A DNA stretch of 64,000 nucleotides, from positions 36,401 through 100,400 of the forward strand of contig NZ_CBQR020000141.1 in assembly GCF_000455485.1 (NCBI RefSeq). The letters are read 5' to 3'. The notes below the pieces were generated by a model that worked only from the letters and a program-made list of their open reading frames with translations, searched no databases and was not told the origin of the DNA. This document shows positions 9,219 through 17,534 of the stretch, one piece after another; the first letter of the stretch is position 1; each line of letters starts with the position of its first letter. Origin of the DNA: Gorillibacterium massiliense (GTDB lineage: Bacteria > Bacillota > Bacilli > Paenibacillales > NBRC-103111). Both the position numbers and the translations under genes were made by a program.

Positions 9219-10745
9219 ATGGCGAATCGTTTGCCGATTAAGGATCACAATACGCTGTTCCAGCAAGAGAAGTACAAGCGCCAGGCGGAGAACAAGAAGC
9301 AGTTTGAGCTGGCCTGTCCAACGGATAAAGTGGAAGAGGTCCGCGCCTATACGGCGACGGAGGAATACAAGGAGAAGAACTTTGCCCGTTCTAGCGTGGT
9401 CATCAACCCGGCGAAGGCCTGCCAGCCTTTAGGTGCGGTGCTGGCCGGTCTCGGTTTTGAAAAGACACTGCCCTTCGTTCAGGGCTCCCAAGGCTGCGTC
9501 GCCTATTTTCGCAGCCATCTGGCCCGCCATTTCAAGGAGCCGGTGCCGGCCGTCTCCTCCTCGATGACTGAGGACGGAGCTGTATTCGGCGGCATGCGCA
9601 ACCTGATCGACGGACTGCAAAACAGTACGGCGCTGTATAAGCCGGAGATGATCGCTATGAGCACCACATGCATGGCGGAGGTTATCGGCGATGACTTGCA
9701 GGCGTTCATCCGGAATGCCCGAGGCGAAGGGGCGATCAGCCAGGAATTCCCTGTGGCTTACGCTAATACGCCGAGCTTCATCGGCTCGCACATCACCGGG
9801 TACGACGCGATGATGAAGGGCATCTTGAGCTGTTTGAGCGAACGTAATCCGGAAGCGGCAAAAACCCCTTCTGGCAAAATCAATTTCATCGCCGGCTTCG
9901 ATACGTACACGGGGAATTTCGCCGAATTGAAGCGGCTCCTGGCGTTGATGGATGTGGACTACACCATCCTCGGCGATTACAGTGACAATCTGGATTCCCC
10001 CGCCAACGGGGAGTACAACTACTACTACGGCGGGACAAAGCTGGCGGATGTGGAGCAAGCTCCGGCAGCTGCGGCGACCATTGCCCTGCAAAAGTACTCC
10101 ACCAGCAAGACCATGAAATACGTGGGGGCGAGCTGGGGCCACCAAACGGCTGCCTTCTCCGCCCCCATTGGCATCGGCGCCACCGACCGGCTGGTTTCCC
10201 TCATCAGTGGGATCAGCGGCAAGCCGGTGCCAGCCGAGCTCATCAAGGAGCGGGGCCGCGTTGTCGACGCCATGGCGGACTCCCACCCGTATCTGCACGG
10301 CAAGCGTGTGGCCATGGCCGGAGATCCGGACATGCTTCTCGGTCTCATCGGTTTTTGCCTGGAGGTCGGGATTGAGCCGGTGCACATTGTCTGCACCAAC
10401 GGCGACTCCGATTTTGAAGAGGAGGCCAAGGCCCTTCTCGCCGCCAGCCCTTACGGACTCGAAGGCAAGGTTTACGTAGGCAAGGACCTGTGGCACATGC
10501 GATCCCTGCTCTTGACCGAGCCGGTGGACTTCGCCATCGGTAGCACCTATCTGAAATACGCCGCCAAAGACGCGGGCATACCGCTCGTGCGCTTCGGTTT
10601 TCCGATCTTCGACCGCCACCACCTGCACCGTTTCCCGATCATCGGCTATCAAGGAGCGCTGCAAGTGCTGGTTCACATTGTCAACTCCCTGCTGGACAAT
10701 CTGGACGACGAGGCACCGGATCACAGTTTCGACGCGGTTCGCTGA
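9219..10745 (+). CDS. nifK: NifK, Mo-nitrogenase beta subunit
   Basis: A 508-residue subunit of the MoFe protein. P-cluster cysteines are at 68 (AKACQPLGA), 93 (GSQGCVAYF) and 151 (STTCMAEVIGDD), and the P-cluster serine is at 186 (TPSFIGSHITGYD). These positions are two lower than in Azotobacter NifK, so the family length is normal. The start at ATG 9219 is preferred over GTG 9210 because GGGGAGAGG lies at suitable distance. It follows the split nifD by 31 nt. All residues expected for function are present, so selection on the partner subunit looks intact or only recently relaxed. Confidence 0.97.
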   Translation: MANRLPIKDHNTLFQQEKYKRQAENKKQFELACPTDKVEEVRAYTATEEYKEKNFARSSVVINPAKACQPLGAVLAGLGFEKTLPFVQGSQGCVAYFRSHLARHFKEPVPAVSSSMTEDGAVFGGMRNLIDGLQNSTALYKPEMIAMSTTCMAEVIGDDLQAFIRNARGEGAISQEFPVAYANTPSFIGSHITGYDAMMKGILSCLSERNPEAAKTPSGKINFIAGFDTYTGNFAELKRLLALMDVDYTILGDYSDNLDSPANGEYNYYYGGTKLADVEQAPAAAATIALQKYSTSKTMKYVGASWGHQTAAFSAPIGIGATDRLVSLISGISGKPVPAELIKERGRVVDAMADSHPYLHGKRVAMAGDPDMLLGLIGFCLEVGIEPVHIVCTNGDSDFEEEAKALLAASPYGLEGKVYVGKDLWHMRSLLLTEPVDFAIGSTYLKYAAKDAGIPLVRFGFPIFDRHHLHRFPIIGYQGALQVLVHIVNSLLDNLDDEAPDHSFDAVR

Positions 10746-10819
10746 CAGCGGTCTCGGTCCATTGGAGCGAGAATGGTAGGAAGCTTTCAAGTACACGCAT
10801 GTTCAAGGAGGGATGGGGC

Positions 10820-12193
10820 GTGCTGCTAAATGAAAAAATGATGACTCAGGGCGAGTGCCTGCAAAATCAGAAAAAGCCGCCGTCCTGCCCCCGTCCGAAG
10901 CCGGGCGAGGCGGCAGGCGGATGCACCTTCGACGGGGCGCAGATCACGTTGCTTCCCATCGCCGATGCCGCCCATCTCGTACACGGTCCGATCGGTTGTT
11001 CCGGAAACAGCTGGGAATGGAGGGGGAGCCTGTCCTCGGGCCCCTTTCTTTCCCGTTTCGGCATGACGACTGATCTGGGTGAACAGGACATCATCTTCGG
11101 CGGTGAGAAAAAGCTGCGCCGGGCCATCGGCGAGATCATCGAGCGCTACTCGCCTCCGGCCGTGTTCGTTTACGCCACCTGTGTCACCGCCCTCATCGGC
11201 GACGATCTGGAGGCGGTGTGCAAGAGCGAAAGCCAGCGCTGGTCCATCCCCGTCATTCCCGTCAACAGCCCGGGGTTTCTCGGCAACAAAAACCTCGGCA
11301 ACCGCTTGGCCGGCGATGCGCTGTTCGAGCATGTCATCGGCACGGCGGAACCGGAGGAGCCGCTCACCCCGTACGATATCAACCTGATCGGCGAATATAA
11401 CATTGCCGGAGAGCTGTGGGATATCAACGAGCTGTTCGGGCAAGTGGGCATTCGCGTTCTCTCCCGCATCACCGGCGACGGCCGTTTTCAGGAAGTCCGC
11501 TATGCCCACCGGGCCAAGGTCAATATGGTCGTGTGCAGCCGGGCGATGATCGGCTTGGCGAAGAATATGCGAGACAAGTACGGCATTCCCTTTTTTGAAG
11601 GCTCCTTTTATGGGGCGCGGGAGACGGCGTTTTCCTTGCGGCAAATCGCCTATCTGTTGGGCGACCGGGCGCTGGAAATTCGCGTCGAGCAGTTGATCAA
11701 GCGAGAGGAGCGGCGGCTGGAGCGGGAATTGGCCGAGGCCAAGTCCGTGCTGCGCGGCAAACGCGTTGTGCTGTATACCGGCGGCGTGAAAAGCTGGTCC
11801 GTTATCACCGCCTTACAGGAGCTGGGCATCAAGGTCGTCGGCGTCGGGACGAACAAGAGCAGCCGCGAGGACGTGTCCCGCATCAAGGAGCGGGTAACCG
11901 CCGACACGGTGCTCATCGACGAAGGCGGCGCGGCACGGATCTTGAAGACCGTCCGGGACAAGAAGGCCGATATGATCATCGCCGGCGGCCGCAACATGTT
12001 TGTCGCCCTCAAGGAGCAGATTCCTTATTTGGATATCAATCAGGAGCGGCACACCGCCTATGCCGGCTACAAGGGGTTGACGCGGCTAGCCAACCATCTG
12101 GTGGAGTCGCTGACCCATCCGGTGTGGGAGGCGGCCAAGCGCCGTCCTCCGTGGGAAGGAGTGCCGCCTTATGGCCATTATGCAGGCAAATAA
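10820..12193 (+). CDS. nifE: NifE, FeMo-co assembly scaffold subunit (first copy)
   Basis: A 457-residue homologue of NifD. With NifN it forms the scaffold on which NifB-co is matured with Mo and homocitrate. Structural cluster cysteines are at 35 (GGCTFDGA), 60 (HGPIGCSGN) and 121 (YATCVTALIGDD). The cysteine that holds the maturing cofactor is at 239 (VNMVVCSRAM). The start is taken as GTG 10820 because AAGGAGGG lies 7 nt upstream; an in-frame ATG at 10799 has no such site. The 3' end overlaps nifN by 23 nt, which suggests translational coupling. Compare the second NifE at 16167, which lacks the last cysteine. Confidence 0.95.
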   Translation: MLLNEKMMTQGECLQNQKKPPSCPRPKPGEAAGGCTFDGAQITLLPIADAAHLVHGPIGCSGNSWEWRGSLSSGPFLSRFGMTTDLGEQDIIFGGEKKLRRAIGEIIERYSPPAVFVYATCVTALIGDDLEAVCKSESQRWSIPVIPVNSPGFLGNKNLGNRLAGDALFEHVIGTAEPEEPLTPYDINLIGEYNIAGELWDINELFGQVGIRVLSRITGDGRFQEVRYAHRAKVNMVVCSRAMIGLAKNMRDKYGIPFFEGSFYGARETAFSLRQIAYLLGDRALEIRVEQLIKREERRLERELAEAKSVLRGKRVVLYTGGVKSWSVITALQELGIKVVGVGTNKSSREDVSRIKERVTADTVLIDEGGAARILKTVRDKKADMIIAGGRNMFVALKEQIPYLDINQERHTAYAGYKGLTRLANHLVESLTHPVWEAAKRRPPWEGVPPYGHYAGK

Positions 12194-13529
12194 AGCCGCC
12201 GTCATCAATCCACTCAAGCTGGGCCAGCCACTGGGGGGCATCATCGCCATGCAGGGCTTTTACCGCTCCTTGTCCATTGTTCACGGTGGTCAAGGCTGCG
12301 CCGCTTTCATCCGCCAGTTGATCACCGGCCACTACCGGGAGCCTTGCGCCATGCAAACCTCGGCTCTCCAGGAGATGAACGTCATCTTCGGCTCCGGCCG
12401 CAACCTGACCGAGGCTCTCGATGCGGTGATCGCCAAGCACCGTCCCGATATCGTAACCGTGTTGTCCACGGCCCTGACCGAGTTGGCCGGCGGCGACGAT
12501 TTGAAGGCGGAAATCCGCCAATACATGCGGCAGAGAGACGTGAAGGACACCCTTGTCGTTCCCGTTTCCGTTCCCGATTTCACCGGCTCGTTGGAATCGG
12601 GTTATGCCCGAACAGTGGAGGCGGTGATCGAAGCCGTATTGGATAAGGCCAAGCGCAATCAGACTGCTGCGGGGGCGGCAGGGGCAACCGGCGGAACTGC
12701 CGGCATCTTGCGGCCGAGGCCGGTGAAAGGCCGCATCGTCCTTTTGCCCGGTGCGCACTTGACCCCGGGAGACGTGACGGAGCTCAAGGATCTCATCGCC
12801 TCCTTCGGGCTGGAGGTGATTGCGCTGCCCGATCTCTCCACGTCGCTATCCGGTCATCTGCTCACCGGGCACACGCCCCTCAGCCGGGGCGGCCAGCCTC
12901 TCGACGTCGTCGAACAGATGCTGACCGCCGAGGCGGTCATCGCCATCGGCAGTCATATGGAGCGGGCCGCCTGCAAGCTTCAGGCAGTTGGCATTCCCGT
13001 CCGGGTATTCCCCCGCAGCTTCGGCCTTGCGGCAACGGACGAGTTGATCGAGCATTTGCAGCAGTTGGCGCGCATGACGCTGCCTTCCCGTTATATTTGG
13101 CAGCGGGAAAACCTGGTGGACTGCATGCTGGATGCCCACTTCACCTATTTGGGGAGGCGAGCGGTGGTTGCCCTGGAACCCGACCACTTACTTGATATGG
13201 CTGGCTGGCTGCAGGAAATGGGTGTGAAGCGGAAGGGATTGGTTTCTCCCGTTCCCTCGCCTGCGCTGGAAAAGCTGGATGAAACGGTTTGGGTAGGCGA
13301 TCTGGACGATCTCGAACGGATGGCCGGGCACGGCGACCTTTGGATCAGCAATTCCCACGGCAAGCAGGGAGCTGACAGGGTTGGGGCGCATTTTGTGCCT
13401 TGCGGTTTTCCGGTGCTTCACCGGATCGGAGCCGGTCTGACCGTGTCGGTGGGATACAGGGGGGCGATCGAGCTGACGATGCGCTGCGGAAATCTTTTGT
13501 TGGAAAGAGAGGTTGGAGCCCATGATTAA
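12171..13529 (+). CDS. nifN: NifN, FeMo-co assembly scaffold subunit (first copy)
   Basis: A 452-residue NifK-like partner of NifE. The N-terminus (AAVINPLKLGQPLGG) and the single bridging-cluster cysteine at 43 (VHGGQGCAAF) are typical. LLPGAHLTPGDVTELKDLI and VGYRGAIEL are family signatures. A short Ala/Gly linker (AAGAAGATGGTAG) sits near residues 164-176. The ATG at 12171 lies inside the end of nifE (23-nt overlap). It forms the pair with the complete NifE. Confidence 0.94.
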   Translation: MAIMQANKAAVINPLKLGQPLGGIIAMQGFYRSLSIVHGGQGCAAFIRQLITGHYREPCAMQTSALQEMNVIFGSGRNLTEALDAVIAKHRPDIVTVLSTALTELAGGDDLKAEIRQYMRQRDVKDTLVVPVSVPDFTGSLESGYARTVEAVIEAVLDKAKRNQTAAGAAGATGGTAGILRPRPVKGRIVLLPGAHLTPGDVTELKDLIASFGLEVIALPDLSTSLSGHLLTGHTPLSRGGQPLDVVEQMLTAEAVIAIGSHMERAACKLQAVGIPVRVFPRSFGLAATDELIEHLQQLARMTLPSRYIWQRENLVDCMLDAHFTYLGRRAVVALEPDHLLDMAGWLQEMGVKRKGLVSPVPSPALEKLDETVWVGDLDDLERMAGHGDLWISNSHGKQGADRVGAHFVPCGFPVLHRIGAGLTVSVGYRGAIELTMRCGNLLLEREVGAHD

Positions 13530-13920
13530 AATTGCCTTTGCCACTACGGACGGCCGAACGGTCAACGCCCATTTCGGACTGTGCGACGCCTTCACCGTCT
13601 ACGAGTTGGATGCCAACCGCTACGAAGAACTGCCGGAACGCAGCGTCGTGGCTCCCCTCGGGATCGACTCCGGCGATAACAGCCGGATTGAGCAGCGGGT
13701 GACCGCCATCCGGGACTGCACGCTGGTTTACATCAATCAGATCGGGGCCGCTGCCGCCGCCCGCGTTACGCGCAGCCGAATCATGCCGGTGAAAGTGGAT
13801 GAAGGCTCCTCCATCCAGACACATGTGGAAAAGCTGATGGAAGTACTGCGGGGCAAACCGCCGATTTGGCTGGCGAAAGCGATGGCGGGAAAGAAGGAGG
13901 TGGAGACAGCGGATGAGTGA
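13522..13920 (+). CDS. nifX: NifX, cofactor-binding carrier protein (first copy)
   Basis: A 132-residue NifX/NafY-fold protein that binds NifB-co or FeMo-co and passes it between NifB, NifEN and NifDK. MIKIAFATTDGRTVNAHFGLCDAFTVYEL is the family N-terminus and GGRPPIWL-like GKPPIWLAKAM its C-terminal signature. The start is ATG 13522 behind AGAGAGG; a TTG at 13513 is in frame but less likely. It overlaps nifN by 8 nt and the next gene by 8 nt, so the three genes are translationally coupled. Confidence 0.92.
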   Translation: MIKIAFATTDGRTVNAHFGLCDAFTVYELDANRYEELPERSVVAPLGIDSGDNSRIEQRVTAIRDCTLVYINQIGAAAAARVTRSRIMPVKVDEGSSIQTHVEKLMEVLRGKPPIWLAKAMAGKKEVETADE

Positions 13921-14395
13921 GCTTGCAGTTGCGACAAACGACGGTTTGGTGAATTCCGGCTTGTTTCTCGATTGTCTGAACCAGGTCATCCATGCGGCGC
14001 AGCCTTGGGGCACGCCGGCGAAGCTGACTCCGCAGCAAAAGGCGGAACGAGTGTTTTTCCTCCGCTCAGGTCCGGCGAAAAACGCGGTCGTCCCCAATTG
14101 TTTCGGACTGCCCGATATTGGCCAGTGGCATGACCAGTTGGATTTGTTTTTTCGCGCGGTCTCCATCGCCATCGAACGGCAGAGAGGTCTCCCGGTCTGT
14201 AGCCTGGTGGATTTGAATCACGAAGGCTTCGGGCGCGGCCTGGTCTATGCGGGCCGGCTGGTTCTGGTCGTCAAAAGCCTGCGGGGCGGCAATCCCCTCT
14301 TCACCACCTTGGAGCAAGCGGCGAAGACCGGCGAGATTTGGGTGCAGCAAGGTTTGGAATGGCTGGACCGCTACCCGGAGATTGCAAAAGTGTGA
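13913..14395 (+). CDS. NifX-associated protein (DUF269 family)
   Basis: A 160-residue protein of the NifX-associated DUF269 family, found next to nifX in many diazotrophs; its biochemical role is not settled. Visible signatures are WHDQLDLFFRAVSIAIERQRGLPV, DLNHEGFGRGLVYAGRLVLVVKSLR, and the C-terminal WLDRYPEIAKV. An AAGGAGGTGGAG ribosome site lies in the end of nifX, and the ATG overlaps nifX by 8 nt. The common Paenibacillus minimal cluster (nifBHDKENX-hesA-nifV) has hesA here instead, so this gene marks a different cluster type. Confidence 0.88.
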   Translation: MSELAVATNDGLVNSGLFLDCLNQVIHAAQPWGTPAKLTPQQKAERVFFLRSGPAKNAVVPNCFGLPDIGQWHDQLDLFFRAVSIAIERQRGLPVCSLVDLNHEGFGRGLVYAGRLVLVVKSLRGGNPLFTTLEQAAKTGEIWVQQGLEWLDRYPEIAKV

Positions 14396-14517
14396 GCGAC
14401 GCTGAAACTGCCGGTGCGTCAAGCTGAGGAATCAAGCTGGTTAATCCGTTAGAACGAATAGAAATGGCAGATCCAATAGAAACCTTAACGTCAATGCGAA
14501 ACAAGGAGTGGGGGACC

Positions 14518-14844
14518 ATGAACGGAAAAAGCATGACATTGGATGCTGTGGACAGTCTGTTTGAGCAATTTTGCGTCGCCTATGATCCGTCCCGTCTGAA
14601 GGGCGGCAGATTGCCTTTCTTGCTCCGCTTCCGCCGCTATCTGGAGGAAGCGGGGCTGACCGAGCTGGCTGCGGCGGAAAGCGCCGCCTGGTGTCGGCAG
14701 CGGGAGCTCCTGGAGTTGGCGTATCAAGAGGCCATTATGCCGCCCGCATTTGAGGGCGGCTGCGGCGGCGAGGAGGACCTCCGAGCGCCGCTGTTCCGCA
14801 CCGGCTGCGCCGCTTGCATGGAGAAGGGCGGGTGCAGCCCATGA
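14518..14844 (+). CDS. nifW: NifW-like nitrogenase-protective protein (divergent)
   Basis: A 108-residue protein. The segment LFEQFCVAYDPSRLKGGRLPFLLRFRRYLEEAG, followed by a helix ending LLELAYQEAIM, follows the NifW pattern (short helical domain with YDP, then RLHILxRFxxYL). NifW is linked to protection or maturation of the MoFe protein. The C-terminus differs from typical NifW and is rich in cysteine (GGCGG, TGCAACMEKGGC). The start is ATG 14518 with AAGGAG upstream; an upstream in-frame ATG (14464) lacks a ribosome site. The stop overlaps the nifV start (ATGA). The family call is moderately secure. Confidence 0.6.
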   Translation: MNGKSMTLDAVDSLFEQFCVAYDPSRLKGGRLPFLLRFRRYLEEAGLTELAAAESAAWCRQRELLELAYQEAIMPPAFEGGCGGEEDLRAPLFRTGCAACMEKGGCSP

Positions 14845-15980
14845 GCGGCAAACTGCTGCATGTTTGCGACACGACGCTGCGCGACGGGGAACAAGCCGCC
14901 GGGGTGAGCTTCACCGCTGCGGAGAAACGTCTACTCGCCCGTCTATTGACGGAGGCGGGCGTGGAGATGATCGAGGCGGGTATCCCGGCCTCGGGGGCTG
15001 AAGAAAGAGCCGCAATCCGCTCCATCGTCGAGCTTGGGTTGCCGGCTGTGGTATCCACCTGGAACCGCGCCGTTGCCTCCGATATCGACTATAGCCTGGA
15101 AACGGGCTCTCCTTGGGCCCACATCTCCCTGCCCGCCTCCGATTTGCATCTCCGCTCCAAGCTGGGCATCGAGCGGACGGAGGCAGAGACGCGCATACGC
15201 CGCACCGTTCTCTATGCGCTGGAGCGGGGGCTCGCCGTGTCGGTGGGCTTCGAGGATGCCAGCCGCGCCGATCTTGCCTGGCTCGGCGGACTGATGCGGC
15301 GGCTCAAGGCGGATGGCATCCGCCGGTTTCGCTACGCGGATACCGTCTCGGTGCTGAACCCGTCCTCTGCCGCCCTGGCGGTCCGCTACTTGCTGGACGC
15401 CTGCGGCCACGACACAGAGCTGGACATCCACTGCCACAACGATTTTGGCCTTGCCACCGCCAACACGCTGGCCGCGCTGGAAGCTGGCGCCGGCTGGGCG
15501 AGCACGACGGTGGCCGGACTCGGTGAACGGGCGGGGAACGCGGCTATGGAGGAAGTGGCCATGGCTTGGCGGCACCTCTACGGCGGCGAAACCGGTATAT
15601 CGCCTCTGCATTTGCAGAAAGTCGCCGAGGCGGTGGCGGCGGCTTCCGGCAGAAGGCTCCCGGAGGCGAAGCCGATGGTCGGCGGTTTGGTTTTCGCCCA
15701 TGAATCGGGCATTCACGTCGACGGCCTGCTGAAGAATCCATCGCTCTACCAAAGCTTCGATCCAGCGGAATTGGGGCGAAGCCATCTGTTTCTCCTGGGC
15801 AAGCATTCCGGCGGTCACGCCTTGCGGCATATTCTCCACAAGGAGGGCCTGGCCGTTCCTCCGCAAAAGGAACCGGTGCTGCTGGAGCTGGTGAAAGCCC
15901 GTTCCATCCGCACCAAGCGGCCGGTGGAAGGGGCCGAGCTGGAGGCGCTGGTACGGGAGGTCACCGCCATGGAGGGGTGA
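14841..15980 (+). CDS. nifV: NifV, homocitrate synthase
   Basis: A 379-residue enzyme that condenses acetyl-CoA with 2-oxoglutarate to R-homocitrate, the organic ligand of FeMo-co and probably FeFe-co. CDTTLRDGEQAAGVSFTAAEK is the HMGL-like N-terminus, HCHNDFGLATANTLAAL carries the metal-binding histidines, and GLGERAGNAAMEEV is the next conserved block. The start is ATG 14841, which overlaps the previous stop (ATGA); an in-frame TTG further upstream is unlikely. Being inside the nif operon, and with GlnR control, it is a nitrogenase gene rather than a leucine or lysine pathway enzyme. Confidence 0.95.
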   Translation: MSGKLLHVCDTTLRDGEQAAGVSFTAAEKRLLARLLTEAGVEMIEAGIPASGAEERAAIRSIVELGLPAVVSTWNRAVASDIDYSLETGSPWAHISLPASDLHLRSKLGIERTEAETRIRRTVLYALERGLAVSVGFEDASRADLAWLGGLMRRLKADGIRRFRYADTVSVLNPSSAALAVRYLLDACGHDTELDIHCHNDFGLATANTLAALEAGAGWASTTVAGLGERAGNAAMEEVAMAWRHLYGGETGISPLHLQKVAEAVAAASGRRLPEAKPMVGGLVFAHESGIHVDGLLKNPSLYQSFDPAELGRSHLFLLGKHSGGHALRHILHKEGLAVPPQKEPVLLELVKARSIRTKRPVEGAELEALVREVTAMEG

Positions 15981-16166
15981 TCAGGCTTGCCTGCAGCCGT
16001 TAGGTTCAAGCGGCCGGAATAAGCATGCGTGTTTTAGTTGAAAGGGAGGGAACGAAGGAGCGGTCGGAGCAAGCGGGTATGGGGGTATCCGTGGGCTCCG
16101 CGCCGCAAAGTGTTCCGATTCGCGGATAGGCAGCAGTTGAAGGCTGGTTGCGGGGAGGAAACTTTC

Positions 16167-17534
16167 ATGCCTGAGGAATGGGAAGAGGCGCTCTTTACAG
16201 AACCTGCATGCGAGCATAACAACCATCATCAAAAAGGCTGTGCCGGACCGCGGCCGGGGGAGCTGACAAAGGGCTGCGCCTTTCACGGCTCACACTTGTT
16301 TTTGCTACCGGTCCCCGGAGCGCTGCATCTCATCCATGGGACGCCGGGCTGCTTGTTTAACAGTGCCGGTTACCTTGGGGCGGTCAACGGGTACGAGCCG
16401 GAGGACTTTCCGGTTTTCTCCACCCATCTTTCCCGGGAAGAAATCATGGCCGGCAGCGAAGCGAACCTGGCTGCGTCGATTGACGGGCTTGTCGATACGT
16501 ACCGGCCGACCTGCGTTTTTGTATACGCAACATGCATTACCTTGCTCACCATGGATAAAGTCGACGCCGTTTGCGAAGCGGCGGAACGGAAGCACGCTCT
16601 GCCGGTGCTGGTGGTCCACAGCCAGGGCTTTGCCGGCAATCGGCAAATGGGGACGCGGCAGGCGGGAGAGATCCTGTTCCGGCGGATCATCTGTGCGGAA
16701 ACGGCGGTTCCGCAGCGTCTCACCTCGTTCGATATCAACTTGATCGGGGAGTATGAGTTTTGCGGCAGCGGCGAAGAAATCGAAGACATACTCGGTAAAA
16801 TCGGCATTCGCGTCTTGTCCAAGATCGCCGGCGGTCGGTCTTTTCAGGATTTGCCCGCTGCCGCTAGCGCGAGGGTGAATGTGTTGGCCGGAGGGCGCGC
16901 GCTCCTCGCTCTGTCCCGCAACATGCGGGATGCTTACGGCACCCCTTTTATTGAGGCGTCCTTTTACGGCAGCAAGGAAATCCGCTTTTCTCTGCGCCAG
17001 CTTGCCTTTCACTTCCAAAACGATTGGCTCGATCGCAAGATTCATCGCTACATCCGCAAGGAAGAAGAGAGCCTTCGCAAGGATACCCTTGCAGACTGCA
17101 AAGAACTGAAGGGGCGCAGGGTTGTTCTGTTCACCGACGGGGCAGACAGCTGGCTGTTTCTTTCCGCTTTGCAGGAGCTGGGGCTTAAGGTTGCGGCTAT
17201 CGGCACCAACCGCAACGCCCAGGAGGATTATTCGCGGATCCGGGAGCGGGCGGGAGACGCCATTCTGGTCAAGGATTGCAGCGAGAAGAAAATTCTCGGT
17301 CTGTACCGGGAACGCAAGGCGGAGCTGATGATCGTCGGCGGCCGGAATGCCTATGTTCCTTTGAAGGAGATGATCCCGTTTCTCAACCTTGACGAGGAGC
17401 GGTGCGGCTATATCGGTTACCGCGGCGTGCGGCGGCTGGCGCGGGATTTAGTAGAAGTGATCAAGCAGCCGGTATGGGAGGTTGTGCGCCGTCCGGCACC
17501 CTGGGAGGGCGGGACCTATGCAGACGGGGGATGA
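16167..17534 (+). CDS. Second NifE-like scaffold protein, lacking the cofactor cysteine
   Basis: A 455-residue NifE paralogue. The three structural cysteines are kept: 37 (KGCAFHGS), 62 (HGTPGCLFN) and 123 (YATCITLL). At the place where the first NifE has Cys239 (VVCSRAM) this protein reads VLAGGRAL, with Gly242 aligned to the cysteine. The rest of that helix (RNMRDAYGTPFIEASFYG) is well kept. The start is ATG 16167, with GGGGAGGA upstream. It overlaps the second nifN by 17 nt, mirroring the first pair. It could be a VnfE-like copy or an assembly factor for the Fe-only enzyme, but no anf-specific EN pair is established in the known systems. The function is open. Confidence 0.88.
   Translation: MPEEWEEALFTEPACEHNNHHQKGCAGPRPGELTKGCAFHGSHLFLLPVPGALHLIHGTPGCLFNSAGYLGAVNGYEPEDFPVFSTHLSREEIMAGSEANLAASIDGLVDTYRPTCVFVYATCITLLTMDKVDAVCEAAERKHALPVLVVHSQGFAGNRQMGTRQAGEILFRRIICAETAVPQRLTSFDINLIGEYEFCGSGEEIEDILGKIGIRVLSKIAGGRSFQDLPAAASARVNVLAGGRALLALSRNMRDAYGTPFIEASFYGSKEIRFSLRQLAFHFQNDWLDRKIHRYIRKEEESLRKDTLADCKELKGRRVVLFTDGADSWLFLSALQELGLKVAAIGTNRNAQEDYSRIRERAGDAILVKDCSEKKILGLYRERKAELMIVGGRNAYVPLKEMIPFLNLDEERCGYIGYRGVRRLARDLVEVIKQPVWEVVRRPAPWEGGTYADGG

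Noticed and set aside
9429-10796. 455-residue ORF on the minus strand
   Set aside because: It is the antisense shadow of nifK in a GC-rich region.
15981-16166. Start of the second NifE at 16038
   Set aside because: The longer frame has no homology at its N-terminus, while ATG 16167 has GGGGAGGA just upstream and begins at the family N-terminus.
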